DNA from: Azospirillum sp. B21
GTDB lineage: Bacteria > Pseudomonadota > Alphaproteobacteria > Azospirillales > Azospirillaceae
Length of the DNA stretch: 64,000 nucleotides
Assembly: GCF_008364825.1 (NCBI RefSeq)
Contig: NZ_VTTO01000001.1
Span: 124,001-188,000, forward strand
Direction: 5' to 3'
The position numbers and the translations under genes are program-made. The first letter of the stretch is position 1. The number at the start of each line of letters is the position of its first letter. Below, one piece after another: positions 54,210 through 63,984 of this stretch. Below the pieces are notes generated by a model. It worked only from the letters and a program-made list of their open reading frames with translations. It did not search any database and had not been told where the DNA came from.

Positions 54210-56294
54210 TCAGCGAATCTCGACGGTCGCGCTGTCGCTGCGGCCGTCGGCATCGAGCACCGTGACGCGAACCAGCCCCGGACCGTCCGGTCGCCACACC
54301 ACCTCCCGCGCGATGGGCGACTGGGCGATCCGGCGCCCGTCGATCAGCCAGGACAGCGGCCTCCGCCCGCCGGTGGCGGTCAGGGTCATCGGCTCCCCCT
54401 TCCCGTCAGGCCCCAGCGCTTCCAGAACCATGTCGCTGACCGGGAATGTCAGGCGCAGCCCATCGATCTGGCGGGAGCCGGCAATCTCGACATCGCCGGG
54501 ACGAAGGCGTCGCAGCAGTTCCGGCGGAGTCTCGTTGCGAACCGGGCCGGCGGGCCGGCCGCGGTCGGCCGGAAGCCGGTCGAACACCTCGAACAGCAGC
54601 GGTGCCGCGGTGTTGCGGCCGTAATGGTCGGGACTGGGCGTACCGTCCGGGCGGCCGACCCACACGCCGACCGTATAGCGCCCAGTCACGCCGAAGGCCC
54701 AGGCGTCGCGAAAGCCATAGCTGGTGCCGGTCTTCAGTGCCACCGGCCCGCTGCCGCGCAGTTCCTGCGCCTGCACCACGCCCGGCGGCGGCGGGGAGCC
54801 TTCCAGGATCGCCCGAACCTGCTGCGCCGCCGTGGCTGACAGCAGCCGGTGTTCCGCCCCACCCGACTCGTCGGTCCTGGTCCGCAAAGGCCCAACCAGC
54901 CCGTCGCGGGCAACCCCGCTGTACAGCGCCGTCATGTCCCACAGGCTGATCGACGCCCCGCCAAGGGCCACCGGCAGGCCCGGCAGCGTCGTGCCCTGCG
55001 GCAGCACCAGCCGCGCGCCGGCCCGCCGCAGCGCATCGGCGAAGCGCAGCGGCCCCACCCGGTCGAGCACCAGAACCGCCGGCACGTTCAGCGAGCGTTG
55101 CAGCGCCTCCATCACCGTCAGGTCGCCGGTGAAGCTGCGGTCGAAATTGCGCGGGGCCCAGTCGCCGAAGCGGGTGGAGACGTCGGCGATCTGCGTCAGC
55201 GGGTGGATGATGCCGTCGTCGAAGCCCAGCCCGTATATGAAGGGCTTCAGCGCCGATCCCGGCGAGCGCACCGCCCGCACCATGTCGATAGGCCCCTGGC
55301 GCGTCTCGTCCAGCGCGTTGGGGCTGCCGAGATAGGCCAGCACCGAGCGGTCGCGGTTGTCCACCACCAGCACCGCCAGCCCGGCCTGCGGATTCAGCGT
55401 CTCCGCCGCGCGTCGGCCAAGCGCCTCCACCGCCTGTTGCAGCGTGCCGTCGATGGTGGTGGCGATCTCTGCCCGGCCGGGATTGGCGCTGCGCAACCGT
55501 TCGGCCAGATGCGGGGCCAAGGCCGGCAGGGATAGCCGCGCCGACGGCACGGGCAGCGACTTGGCCTCCGCCACCGCCTTGGGCGACAGGGCGCTCGCCT
55601 CCGCCACACGGTCGAGAACCTTGTCGCGCGCCGCCTGCGCCCGCTCCGGGTAGCGGTCGGGCCGCAGCCGGGACGGCGACTGCGGCAGCGAGACCAGCAG
55701 CGCCGCCTCCGCCGCGTCCAACTCCACCGGCGATTTGCCCAGCAGCATCAGGGAGGCCGCGCGAATCCCTTCGATATTGCCGCCATAGGGGGCCAGCGTC
55801 AGGTACATGCCGAGGATGTCGCGCTTGCTGTAGCGCCATTCCAGCTGCGCCGCCCGCGCCGCCTCGATCAGCTTGGCCGTAAAGGTGCGCGGTCGCGGCT
55901 CCAGCAGGCGGGCAACCTGCATGGTGATGGTGGAGGCGCCGGACACCACCCGCCCCGCCCCCAAGTTCTGTGCAGCCGCCCGCAGCACCGCCAGCGGATC
56001 GACGCCGGCATGGCTTTCGAATCGCTGGTCCTCATAGGCCAGCAGCAGCTCGACGAACAGGGGCGACACGTCCTCGATCGTCGCCGGCAGACGCCATGCC
56101 CCCGCCCCGTTGGTGAAGACGCGCAGCGGCTGGCCCCTGCGGTCGGTGACCGTCACCGACAGATCGGCCAGCCGGTCCAGCGGCGGCGGGAACAGCCGGT
56201 CGAGCGCCAGCGCCGTGCCCAACAGAGCCGCGACAGCGGCTGCGGCGATACCCGTCTGCCGCACCCAACGCTGCCGGAACCACCTCCGCGCCAA
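54210..56294 (-). CDS. pbpC: Penicillin-binding protein 1C
   Basis: PbpC is a class A penicillin-binding protein with transglycosylase and transpeptidase-like domains. The 694-residue product has a short membrane anchor. Its GT51 domain contains the catalytic-region segments LLLAYEDQRFESHAGVDPLA and ASTITMQVARLLEPRPRT. The transpeptidase domain has SxxK in SPGSALKPFIYG, SLN, and KTGTSYGFRDAW. A BiPBP C-terminal domain ends the protein. It is four bases from the alpha-2-macroglobulin gene, the pairing known from other Gram-negative bacteria. Confidence 0.96.
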   Translation of the reverse strand: MARRWFRQRWVRQTGIAAAAVAALLGTALALDRLFPPPLDRLADLSVTVTDRRGQPLRVFTNGAGAWRLPATIEDVSPLFVELLLAYEDQRFESHAGVDPLAVLRAAAQNLGAGRVVSGASTITMQVARLLEPRPRTFTAKLIEAARAAQLEWRYSKRDILGMYLTLAPYGGNIEGIRAASLMLLGKSPVELDAAEAALLVSLPQSPSRLRPDRYPERAQAARDKVLDRVAEASALSPKAVAEAKSLPVPSARLSLPALAPHLAERLRSANPGRAEIATTIDGTLQQAVEALGRRAAETLNPQAGLAVLVVDNRDRSVLAYLGSPNALDETRQGPIDMVRAVRSPGSALKPFIYGLGFDDGIIHPLTQIADVSTRFGDWAPRNFDRSFTGDLTVMEALQRSLNVPAVLVLDRVGPLRFADALRRAGARLVLPQGTTLPGLPVALGGASISLWDMTALYSGVARDGLVGPLRTRTDESGGAEHRLLSATAAQQVRAILEGSPPPPGVVQAQELRGSGPVALKTGTSYGFRDAWAFGVTGRYTVGVWVGRPDGTPSPDHYGRNTAAPLLFEVFDRLPADRGRPAGPVRNETPPELLRRLRPGDVEIAGSRQIDGLRLTFPVSDMVLEALGPDGKGEPMTLTATGGRRPLSWLIDGRRIAQSPIAREVVWRPDGPGLVRVTVLDADGRSDSATVEIR

Positions 56295-56297
56295 TCG

Positions 56298-59200
56298 TCA
56301 CTCCGCCGGATGGACCGTGATCCGCCCGGTGTTTTGGCGGGCGAAGAAACGCGGCTTGTACATGTCCTCCACCGTCGCGCCCGGCAGTTCATAGGTGCCG
56401 GGGGTGATGGCGCGGACGATGAAGGCCAGCTTGAAGCTCTGCTGGTCCTCCGTCAGGTCCACTGCGGCGACATAGCGGTCGTCGCGCGCCTCTGTCGTGC
56501 GGGTGTAGCTGAGGTCGCCCAGCCACTGCATCTCCTCCGGCGTGCCGCCGCCCAGCTTGGCGTTCTCGATCTCCCAGCCGGCGGGCAGCGCGTGGGTCAC
56601 CATGCCCTGATGGAACAGCTTGGTATTGGCCTCGCCTTCCAGCACCACCACGAAGACGTCGTTCTGCTTTATGCCGTCGAGGTTCAGCACCTCACCCTTG
56701 CGGGTGAAGAAGTTGCGCTTGATGCGCAACCCCTCGCGCGCGGCAGGCTGCGGCGCCACCGGAACGCCGGACAGCGACACCGCCTGCCACACCGCCGCCT
56801 TGCCCGAGTTGGCGACCGGGATGCCGGCCTTCAACTGTGCCAGCGTCGGGGTCAGGTCGACCCGTGCCCCGTCGCGCCGGGTGCCGCCCAGCGTCACCTC
56901 CACCTTGGCCGGCGCGCCGCGCAGCAGCGCGTCGGCGGCCAGCACCGACCACGCCTTTTCCTGCGTGTTGGTGCGGTTGGCGGCGGTGGCGGAGGCCGGC
57001 AGCCGGTCGATCAGGGCCGGGATGCGGTTGCCGGCCATGTTGACCTCGGTCATCAGCGCCACCAGTGCCGCGGAGTCGCGGACGGTGGAGCCGTAATCGA
57101 CATGCCAGTCCTCGCGCGCCAGATGGCCGACCGCGCTGTCGAAGGCGCTGGCCGCCCGCTCCTGATCGCCCATGCGGGCCAGTGCCGCCCCCAGCTGGCC
57201 CTTGGCGAGCGGCGTCGGCAGCTTCTCCAGCGCGGTGTCGTGCAGGTAGCGCGCCGGCCCAGGCAGCGACACGCCGGCCAGCGCCAGCGTGTGCAGGGCA
57301 TAGGCGCGCACCGTCAGATCCGCCGGCTCCGTTGCGCTGGCGATGGCGCGCTGACGCAGCCAGGACAACGCATCGGTCAGCGGCTTGTCCGGAACCGCCT
57401 CGCCCTTCTGCTTGGCGCGGATCAGGAACTCGGTGGCATAGGCGGTCAGCCAGCCGTCTGCTTCGTCATGGGCGCCCCACAGGCCGAAGGCGCCGTCGAA
57501 GCGCTGCTTGTCCAGCGTGCGGGAGATCGCCTGCTGAACCCGCGCCTCCAGGCCGTCGTCCGGCTTGCGGTCCTTGCCCAGTGCCAGTTCCACGTCGCGC
57601 ACCACCAGCAGCGGCAGGGCGCGGCTGACGGTCTGCTCCAGGCAGCCGAAGGGATAGCGGTCGAGCGCCCGCAGGATGCCGCCGACATCGAAGGGCGGCG
57701 CCGTGGTAAAGCTGGCCGACCAGTTGGTCGTCCCCGGCAGATAGGTCGCCAGTTCCGCCCCGTCGAAGCGGACGCTCTCGCCGGGTGCGATCTGGCGGGT
57801 GACGAACTGCGTCTCCACCGCACGCGCCGGGCGGACGGTGATGCCGTATTCGTGGCTCAGCGCCAGGTTCTCCGGCCCCTTCACCGCGACGGCGACATGG
57901 CCGATACCGGCGGCGACACCCTTCAGCGGCACGACCAGCGTCTTGCGCTCGCCCTTCGCCAGCGGGACGGACAGGGTGCCGCCCTCCACCGACACCGCAT
58001 CCTGCGCGGTGACCGCGACCTCATAGGTGCCGGCCGCCGCCTCCACATTGTGAAGCGACAGGGTCACCCGGCTGTCGTCGCCGGGGGCGAGGAAGCGCGG
58101 CAGGATGGCGTCGGCCACCAGCGGATCGCGCACCGTCACCGGCCCGGCGGCGGAGCCGACCCGGCCACGGCTGTAGGCCACCGCCATGACGCGAAGCTCG
58201 CCATTGAAGTCCGGCACGTCGAAACCGATGCGGGCGGTGCCGTCGGCCCCCACCTTCACCGGCCCCTGGAACAGCGAGACCACGGTGAAGGGCACCACCG
58301 GCAGACCGGCCCCGCTGGAATCGCCGCCCTGGCGCATGGCGCCATAGGGGCCGTCGAGCGGGTCGATCAGCCGGCCGTAATCGTCGCGGATGTCGAGCCC
58401 CAGCCGGCGCTTGCCGAAATAATACTTTTCCGGCTGCGGGCTGGCGAAGTCGGTCAGCCGCAGGATGCCCTCGTCCACCGCGGCCAGCGTGACATAGGTG
58501 TCTTCCATCGACCCTCCATCGGCGGCGGCAACCTTCACCCCGACTTCCAGCCGGCTGCGCGGGCGCAGCACCTGCGGCGCGTCGAGCGTGACGGCCAGCG
58601 TGCGGACCGAGGGATCGACGCCGACCCAGGCGACGCCCATGGCGCGCACCGGCTGGCGTTCGCGGCCCTTGACCGGCGGACGGTAGGCGGTGGCGGTGAC
58701 ATAGGCGCCGGGACCCCAGGCGGCATCGACCGGGATTTCCACCGTCGTGCCCTCGGCTGGGACCGAAATGGTGCGCACGTCGAAGATGCGGTCGGTCGCC
58801 ACCGTCACCAGCAGTTCGCCGGCGAAGGGCGGCGCCACGCGGATGCGGGCGGTCTCGCCGGGCTTGTAGGACTGCTTGTCGGTCGAGACCTCCAGCTTGT
58901 CCGGGATGTCGGCCGTCTCGTCACCGCTCGCCCAGCCGGAATAGAAGCGGTAGGAGCTGGCGACGCCAGCCGCCTTGTCCGTCACCTCCAGCCGGTAGCG
59001 GCCGAAGTCGCGCTTGCCGAGCGCCACCTGCGCCGGTTTGTCGGCGGCGACATCGACGGTGCCGGACGCCAGCGGCACGTCGCGCACCGTGGCGTTGTAG
59101 CTGTAGCGGCCGTCGCGACGGAACCAGACGAAGGAAACCCGCTCCTCCACCAGTTCCCACGTGATGCCGGGCTTGGCGACGGCGCTACCGTCCGGCGCCA

Positions 59201-61514
59201 CGGCGACGAGGTCGAAGGCGGCCTCCGCCCCCTCGCCGATGCGCCCATCGGAGAAGCGCGGGCGCAGACCCAGCGCATGGGTCTTTGGCCGGACCGGCAC
59301 GCTCACCGACTTGTGGACCGGACGCCCACCCGGCTCCGACAGGGTGACGCGGATGTCGGCGCGCAGCGGCTTGCTGGTGTCCGGCACCTCCGGCAGCGTA
59401 ACCGCGATGCGCGAAACGCCCTGATCGTCGGTGGTGGGAAACTCCAGCGGGTCGAGCCGCTCGGTCGGGTTGTCCTGCACCCGGCCGAAGCGGTAATCCT
59501 TGAAGGCCGGATAAGGCATCGGGTCGGGCTTCAGCGCTACCTCGGCGGTGCCGTCCAGGCCGGCGGCCGGCGGACCGTAGAGGAAGCGACCCTGCGCCGT
59601 CACCTCGAAGGGTTGCGCCGGCACCAGGATCGGCGCGCTGGCGGTCAGGTCGAGCGCCAGCTTGATCGGCACGAAATCCTCGACCTGGAACTCCCCGCGG
59701 CCGATCGGCTCGCCCTTGGGGTCGCTGTAGACCAGCACCGCCCAGCCGCCCAGCGGAGCCGTGCGGGTCAGGTTCAGCGGCAGGAAGAAGCCGCCGGCCT
59801 CCTGCCCCTTGAGGGCGCCGCTGTAATACTCCGTACCGCTGGGGCGCAGCACCTTCACGGTCAGCGGGAAATTGTCGACCGCCTCGGTCTTGTCGTCGCG
59901 GAGCAGGATCGACAGGTTCACCGTCTCACCCTGGCGGTAGACGCCGCGGTCGGCATAGACGAAGGCGTCCATCGGTCCCGGCGCCTGACGCCCGCCGACC
60001 CCGCGGTCGCTGAGGTCGAAGGCGGCGCCGGTCAGGTCCTGCATGGCGAAATCGGTACCAAGATAGGCCATCACCATCTCGGGCGCATTGCCGCCGGTCT
60101 TCAGCAAGCCGGGCGCGAAGCGGGCACGGCCGAACTCGTCGGTCTTTGCGCGGGCCAGTTCGGAATTGTTGCGGGCGACCAGCGCCACATCCACCCCTGG
60201 CAGCGGCTTGGCCGAGCCGAAGGAGCGGGCGAAGACGGTCAAACCGTCGGCACCGCGGAAGCTCGTCAGGCCGATGTCGGACAACAGCACCCACTGGGTC
60301 GCCAGCGCGTCCCAGCGGTCGGCATCCTCCGTGTCATGCGGACGGGCGGTGACGACATAGAGGCCGGCTTTCGGGTCGTCGCCCACCGCCTGCCGGAAGG
60401 GAATGGCGGCGGTGACGTCGCGGTTGCGCTCCCCCTTCACCTCCAGCGAGCCGGACCACACCAGTTCGCCATTCTCCTGGGCCAGCCGGTCGGCGGAATA
60501 GCCGGTCAGTTCGCTGAAGATGCTGCCTTCATACTTGTTGGACACCAGCGCGCGGTCGGCGATGCGGTAGACCGACACATCCAGCCGATCGGTGTTGACG
60601 CTGACCACCGGAATGCCGTCGGCACCCTTGCGCGGCAGGATGTAGGAAGAGCCGCGGAAGGCCGCCATCGACGGCCGGTCGGGCACGCGCACGCGCTGGG
60701 TCTCGTCGGCCTTCAACGCCACGCCATCCTCGCCGGACAGGCCCTGGCGCAGTGTGACGGTGTAGCCGTTGCCATGGGTGACGCCGCGCAGGCACAGGCT
60801 GTTCTCCCGCGCTTCGAGCGCGGTCTTGGTCGGCGGCTCCACCCGCACGTAATCGTCGAAGCGCAGGCCTTGCTTGCCACTCAGCCTGTCGGAGAACTGG
60901 AAGCAGACGCGCGGGCTGGTGCCCTCGGCGTTGACGGTGACGCCGGTCATCGCAAGCCCGGCCTTGCGGCGCATGGCGACGAACCGCTCCTCCAGCTTCG
61001 GCGCCTGGGTGTCGAGGGTGGCCGCTTCCAGCTTCGGCGCCAGTTCGCGGATGGACTTCAGCGCCTTGACCGCCTCGTCCGGCTTGCCGAAAGCCTCGTC
61101 CATCAGCGTGGCGATGCGCCAGAGGATGGCGACGCGTTCCTCGTCCTTCGGGTTGAACTGGCCGGCCATCACGGCGCTCTGCAGCGCGCGGTCCTTGTTG
61201 GGCGGAGTCGCCGCCATCCAGGCCGCGCTCAACTCCAGCCAGACCGACGGCGAGCCGCCGCCCTGGGTGATGGTCTTCTCATAGGCCTGGATGGCGCCCG
61301 CCATGTCCTTGCGGTCGCGGGCGGCGCGCGCCTGCTTCAGCAGGTCGGCGATCACCTGCGGCTTCGGCTGCGGCGGCGATTTCAGCAGCAGCCCGTTGGC
61401 ATAGGCGGTGGCATCGGACAGCGCCCCCGGCGGCGTGTAGTCGGCGCGGACCGGAGTGCCTAGGAAGGCCATCACCGCAAGGACCCAGAGCAGCGTCAGC
61501 AGCCGTACCATCAT
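56298..61514 (-). CDS. Bacterial alpha-2-macroglobulin (ECAM/YfhM type)
   Basis: Bacterial alpha-2-macroglobulins are periplasmic proteins thought to trap foreign proteases and to cooperate with PBP1C in repairing damaged cell walls. The 1738-residue product has a signal peptide (LLTLLWVLAVMAFLGTPVRA). A long series of macroglobulin-like beta domains follows, with the intact thioester motif YPFGCLEQTVSRAL (Cys1291, Gln1294). The signal has no lipobox, so it seems soluble rather than a lipoprotein. ATGs at 61514 and 61511 are adjacent. Its stop is three bases before the pbpC start. Confidence 0.95.
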   Translation of the reverse strand: MMVRLLTLLWVLAVMAFLGTPVRADYTPPGALSDATAYANGLLLKSPPQPKPQVIADLLKQARAARDRKDMAGAIQAYEKTITQGGGSPSVWLELSAAWMAATPPNKDRALQSAVMAGQFNPKDEERVAILWRIATLMDEAFGKPDEAVKALKSIRELAPKLEAATLDTQAPKLEERFVAMRRKAGLAMTGVTVNAEGTSPRVCFQFSDRLSGKQGLRFDDYVRVEPPTKTALEARENSLCLRGVTHGNGYTVTLRQGLSGEDGVALKADETQRVRVPDRPSMAAFRGSSYILPRKGADGIPVVSVNTDRLDVSVYRIADRALVSNKYEGSIFSELTGYSADRLAQENGELVWSGSLEVKGERNRDVTAAIPFRQAVGDDPKAGLYVVTARPHDTEDADRWDALATQWVLLSDIGLTSFRGADGLTVFARSFGSAKPLPGVDVALVARNNSELARAKTDEFGRARFAPGLLKTGGNAPEMVMAYLGTDFAMQDLTGAAFDLSDRGVGGRQAPGPMDAFVYADRGVYRQGETVNLSILLRDDKTEAVDNFPLTVKVLRPSGTEYYSGALKGQEAGGFFLPLNLTRTAPLGGWAVLVYSDPKGEPIGRGEFQVEDFVPIKLALDLTASAPILVPAQPFEVTAQGRFLYGPPAAGLDGTAEVALKPDPMPYPAFKDYRFGRVQDNPTERLDPLEFPTTDDQGVSRIAVTLPEVPDTSKPLRADIRVTLSEPGGRPVHKSVSVPVRPKTHALGLRPRFSDGRIGEGAEAAFDLVAVAPDGSAVAKPGITWELVEERVSFVWFRRDGRYSYNATVRDVPLASGTVDVAADKPAQVALGKRDFGRYRLEVTDKAAGVASSYRFYSGWASGDETADIPDKLEVSTDKQSYKPGETARIRVAPPFAGELLVTVATDRIFDVRTISVPAEGTTVEIPVDAAWGPGAYVTATAYRPPVKGRERQPVRAMGVAWVGVDPSVRTLAVTLDAPQVLRPRSRLEVGVKVAAADGGSMEDTYVTLAAVDEGILRLTDFASPQPEKYYFGKRRLGLDIRDDYGRLIDPLDGPYGAMRQGGDSSGAGLPVVPFTVVSLFQGPVKVGADGTARIGFDVPDFNGELRVMAVAYSRGRVGSAAGPVTVRDPLVADAILPRFLAPGDDSRVTLSLHNVEAAAGTYEVAVTAQDAVSVEGGTLSVPLAKGERKTLVVPLKGVAAGIGHVAVAVKGPENLALSHEYGITVRPARAVETQFVTRQIAPGESVRFDGAELATYLPGTTNWSASFTTAPPFDVGGILRALDRYPFGCLEQTVSRALPLLVVRDVELALGKDRKPDDGLEARVQQAISRTLDKQRFDGAFGLWGAHDEADGWLTAYATEFLIRAKQKGEAVPDKPLTDALSWLRQRAIASATEPADLTVRAYALHTLALAGVSLPGPARYLHDTALEKLPTPLAKGQLGAALARMGDQERAASAFDSAVGHLAREDWHVDYGSTVRDSAALVALMTEVNMAGNRIPALIDRLPASATAANRTNTQEKAWSVLAADALLRGAPAKVEVTLGGTRRDGARVDLTPTLAQLKAGIPVANSGKAAVWQAVSLSGVPVAPQPAAREGLRIKRNFFTRKGEVLNLDGIKQNDVFVVVLEGEANTKLFHQGMVTHALPAGWEIENAKLGGGTPEEMQWLGDLSYTRTTEARDDRYVAAVDLTEDQQSFKLAFIVRAITPGTYELPGATVEDMYKPRFFARQNTGRITVHPAE

Positions 61515-61619
61515 GTCGCCTTACAACCGGAAGCGGGAATGCCCGGTTATAGCGCCGATAATCGGGCTATGGCGATAAGCCGAAGTGCCGATGGCACCTT
61601 ACGATAGCCCTCCGGGATC

Positions 61620-61734
61620 TCCCTCTCCCTCCCGGGGAGAGGGTCGGGGTGAGGGGGAAGCACAGGTTGGATTTTCGGGAAAGTGCCGCACCGCGTCCCC
61701 CTCACCCTAACCCTCTCCCCGGGAGGGAGAGGGA
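61620..61734. repeat. Long imperfect palindrome, 39-base arms
   Basis: Positions 61620-61658 and 61696-61734 are reverse complements except for two adjacent bases, separated by a 37-base spacer. The arms are built of CCCTCTCCC and GGGAGAGGG units. It lies between the alpha-2-macroglobulin start and the LysR gene end, and overlaps the last codons of the latter. Confidence 0.9.
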
Positions 61735-62618
61735 ATATCCCCTACCGCGACGCGCACGAACGCCCGTTCGGCGATGCTGCGGTAGCGGTCGCGGTGGCGC
61801 AGCAGATGGAATGGCCGGGCCGGTAAATCCAGCCCCTCCAGCGCGACGATCCGTCCGGCGGCAAGATCCTCCGCGACGATCAGGTCCGACAGAACGCTCG
61901 CGCCGATGCCGGCCAATAGCGCGGCCCGGATCACCCCGCCACCCGGCAGCGTCATCGCAACGTCTAGCCCGGCCGGCTCCACCCCCGCGCCGCGCATCGC
62001 CACCTCGAACAGTGCGCGCGTGCCGGAGCCGGGTTCGCGCAGGATCCAGCGCCCTGCAGCCAGCGCCTCGCGGTCCACCCGCCCAAGCGCTGCCCAGGGA
62101 TGGCTACCGCCCACCACCAGCCGCAGCCGGTCGCCCTCGATCGGTTCGCTGACCAGTGCCGGATCGGCCACCGCGCCCTCGGCGATGCCCAGCTCGGCCC
62201 GGCCATCCCGCACGGCCTCCGCGACCTGTTCGGTGTTGCCGATGGACAAGTCGACGCGGATGCCCGGATAAGCCTCGGCGAAGCGCAACAGGCGCGGCGG
62301 CAGCCAGTGGTTGCCGACCGTCTGGCTGGCTGCCAACCGCAATGATCCGCGCGACAGGCCCGACAGCTCGGCCAGCATGGTGCCGGCCTCTTCCACCTTC
62401 GCCAGGATGGCACGGGCCTGACCATGCAGCAGCTGGCCGGCGGCGGTCAGTTCCACCCGGCGGCCGATGCGGTCGAACAGACGCAGGCCGTGCTCCGCCT
62501 CCAGCGCGGCGATGGCGGCGCTGACCGCCGGTTGCGACAGGTGCAGCACCTCCGCGGCGCGGGTGAAGTGCAGCATCTCCGCCACCGTGGCGAAGATGCG
62601 CAGCTGCTCCAGCGTCAC
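61707..62618 (-). CDS. LysR-family transcriptional regulator
   Basis: LysR proteins are tetrameric activators or repressors responding to small molecules. The 303-residue product has the helix-turn-helix MLHFTRAAEVLHLSQPAVSA. The substrate-binding domain starts at about residue 90 with GSLRLAASQTVGNHWLP, and ADPALVSEP and LLAGIGASVLSDLI are typical of the CysB/CbbR-like branch. The GTG at 62618 overlaps the moeA stop (GTGA). The last residues, IPSPSRGEG, are encoded by the palindromic repeat at 61696-61734, so the natural end was probably changed by its insertion. The regulon is unknown. Confidence 0.92.
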   Translation of the reverse strand: MTLEQLRIFATVAEMLHFTRAAEVLHLSQPAVSAAIAALEAEHGLRLFDRIGRRVELTAAGQLLHGQARAILAKVEEAGTMLAELSGLSRGSLRLAASQTVGNHWLPPRLLRFAEAYPGIRVDLSIGNTEQVAEAVRDGRAELGIAEGAVADPALVSEPIEGDRLRLVVGGSHPWAALGRVDREALAAGRWILREPGSGTRALFEVAMRGAGVEPAGLDVAMTLPGGGVIRAALLAGIGASVLSDLIVAEDLAAGRIVALEGLDLPARPFHLLRHRDRYRSIAERAFVRVAVGDIPSPSRGEG

Positions 62619-63853
62619 GCGAACAGGCCGGTGAATGGCAGGAAATCGACCAGATCGCCCGGCCGAACGGCGGTTGCCTCGGCCGGCATGTCGACCAGCC
62701 CGTCGGCCTCCACCATCGAGGTCAGCACACCGGAGCTGTCGCTGGGAAACTTCACGGCGACCGGCCGGCCGTCTTCGCCACGCTCCAGCCGGGCACGCAG
62801 GAACTCGCGGCGGCCGGGCTTCTTGGTGAAGGTGAAGTCGGCGACCACCAGACTGCGCGGCGTGGCGATGCTGGACGCCCCCGACAGGCGCAGAACCAGA
62901 GGCCGGCCGACCAGCAGGAAGGTGACCATGGCCGAGACCGGGTTGCCGGGCAGCCCCAGGAAGGGCGTGTCGCCGACCCGGCCCAGCGCCAGTGGCTTTC
63001 CCGGCTTGATCGCCAGCGTCCACAGGTCGATGGAGCCAAGTGCGTTGACCGCCGCCTTGACATGGTCCTCCTCGCCCACCGACACGCCGCCGCTGGTGAC
63101 GATCAGGTCGGCGGTGCCGGCGGCATCGGCCAGCGCCGCGCGGGTGGCCTCCGGCCGGTCGGGCAGGATGCCGAGATCGCGCACCTCCACCCCCAGCGCA
63201 TCGAGCTGTGCCGCCAGCGTGTAGCGGTTGGCGTCATAAATGGCATGGTCGGGCTTCGGCACCCCCGGCTCCCGCAGCTCGTCACCGGTGGAGAACAGCA
63301 CCACCGTCAGCCGCTTGCGCACCGTCAGGCTGGAACGGCCGACCGCGGCGGCGAGCCCGACCTCCTGTGCCCGCATCCGCTGGCCGGGGTGCAGAACGAC
63401 GGCGCCGGCCGTCATGTCCTCTCCCGCCGAACGGATATTGGAGCCCCGCTTCAGCGAGGCCGGGACCAGAACGGCATCGCCGTCCGTCCGGCAATCCTCC
63501 TGCATCGCCACCGTATCGACGCCGGCCGGGGCCGGCGCGCCGGTGAAGATGCGCACCGCCTGCCCCGGTCCGACGGTTCCCTCGAACTTGGAGCCCGCCG
63601 GCACGCGCCCCACGATGTCGAGGCGCCGGAACCCCTCTCCGGCATCGGCGGCATAGGCCCAACCGTCCATGGCGGACACGTCGGCCGGCGGTACATTGAC
63701 CGGAGCCATCACCTCCTCCGCCAGCATGCGGCCGAGCGCCTGGCGCAGCGGCACTTCCTCCGTCCCGGTCACGGCGCCGTAGCCCTGCGCGACGCGCGCG
63801 ACCGCCTCGTCCAGCGACAGGGGGGTGGGGCCGTGTGCGGAGCAATCGTCCAT
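62615..63853 (-). CDS. moeA: Molybdopterin molybdenumtransferase MoeA
   Basis: MoeA inserts molybdate into adenylylated molybdopterin in molybdenum cofactor synthesis. The 412-residue product has the conserved pieces AMDGWAYAADAGEGF, TGDELREPG, GGVSVGEEDHVK and FLGLPGNPVSAMVTFLL. Domain IV ends in LVDFLPF. The ATG at 63853 follows a region with an FNR-like site at 63971-63984. It overlaps the LysR gene. No other molybdenum cofactor genes are within the window. Confidence 0.95.
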   Translation of the reverse strand: MDDCSAHGPTPLSLDEAVARVAQGYGAVTGTEEVPLRQALGRMLAEEVMAPVNVPPADVSAMDGWAYAADAGEGFRRLDIVGRVPAGSKFEGTVGPGQAVRIFTGAPAPAGVDTVAMQEDCRTDGDAVLVPASLKRGSNIRSAGEDMTAGAVVLHPGQRMRAQEVGLAAAVGRSSLTVRKRLTVVLFSTGDELREPGVPKPDHAIYDANRYTLAAQLDALGVEVRDLGILPDRPEATRAALADAAGTADLIVTSGGVSVGEEDHVKAAVNALGSIDLWTLAIKPGKPLALGRVGDTPFLGLPGNPVSAMVTFLLVGRPLVLRLSGASSIATPRSLVVADFTFTKKPGRREFLRARLERGEDGRPVAVKFPSDSSGVLTSMVEADGLVDMPAEATAVRPGDLVDFLPFTGLFA

Positions 63854-63970
63854 GGTCTCGATGTCCTCGATAAAGGTGTTCGGCGACGCGCCGGTCGGCG
63901 TCGGCTATCGCGCTCGCCCGAAGGAGCGGCCAAGTCGCGTCACCGGTACCGTCAACTGCAGCGCGCGACC

Positions 63971-63984
63971 TTGATCGACGTCAA
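63971..63984. promoter_or_regulatory. FNR/NnrR-like site upstream of moeA
   Basis: TTGATCGACGTCAA matches the FNR-type consensus TTGAT-N4-ATCAA at 9 of 10 defined positions. It is 118-131 bases before the moeA ATG. Molybdenum enzymes such as nitrate reductase are used under low oxygen, so control by such a regulator is sensible, but the sequence lies near the window edge and could belong to another gene. Confidence 0.4.

Noticed and set aside
56010..61463. 1817-codon open frame on the plus strand opposite alpha-2-macroglobulin
   Set aside because: It is antisense to a recognised gene and has no family motif or ribosome binding site.
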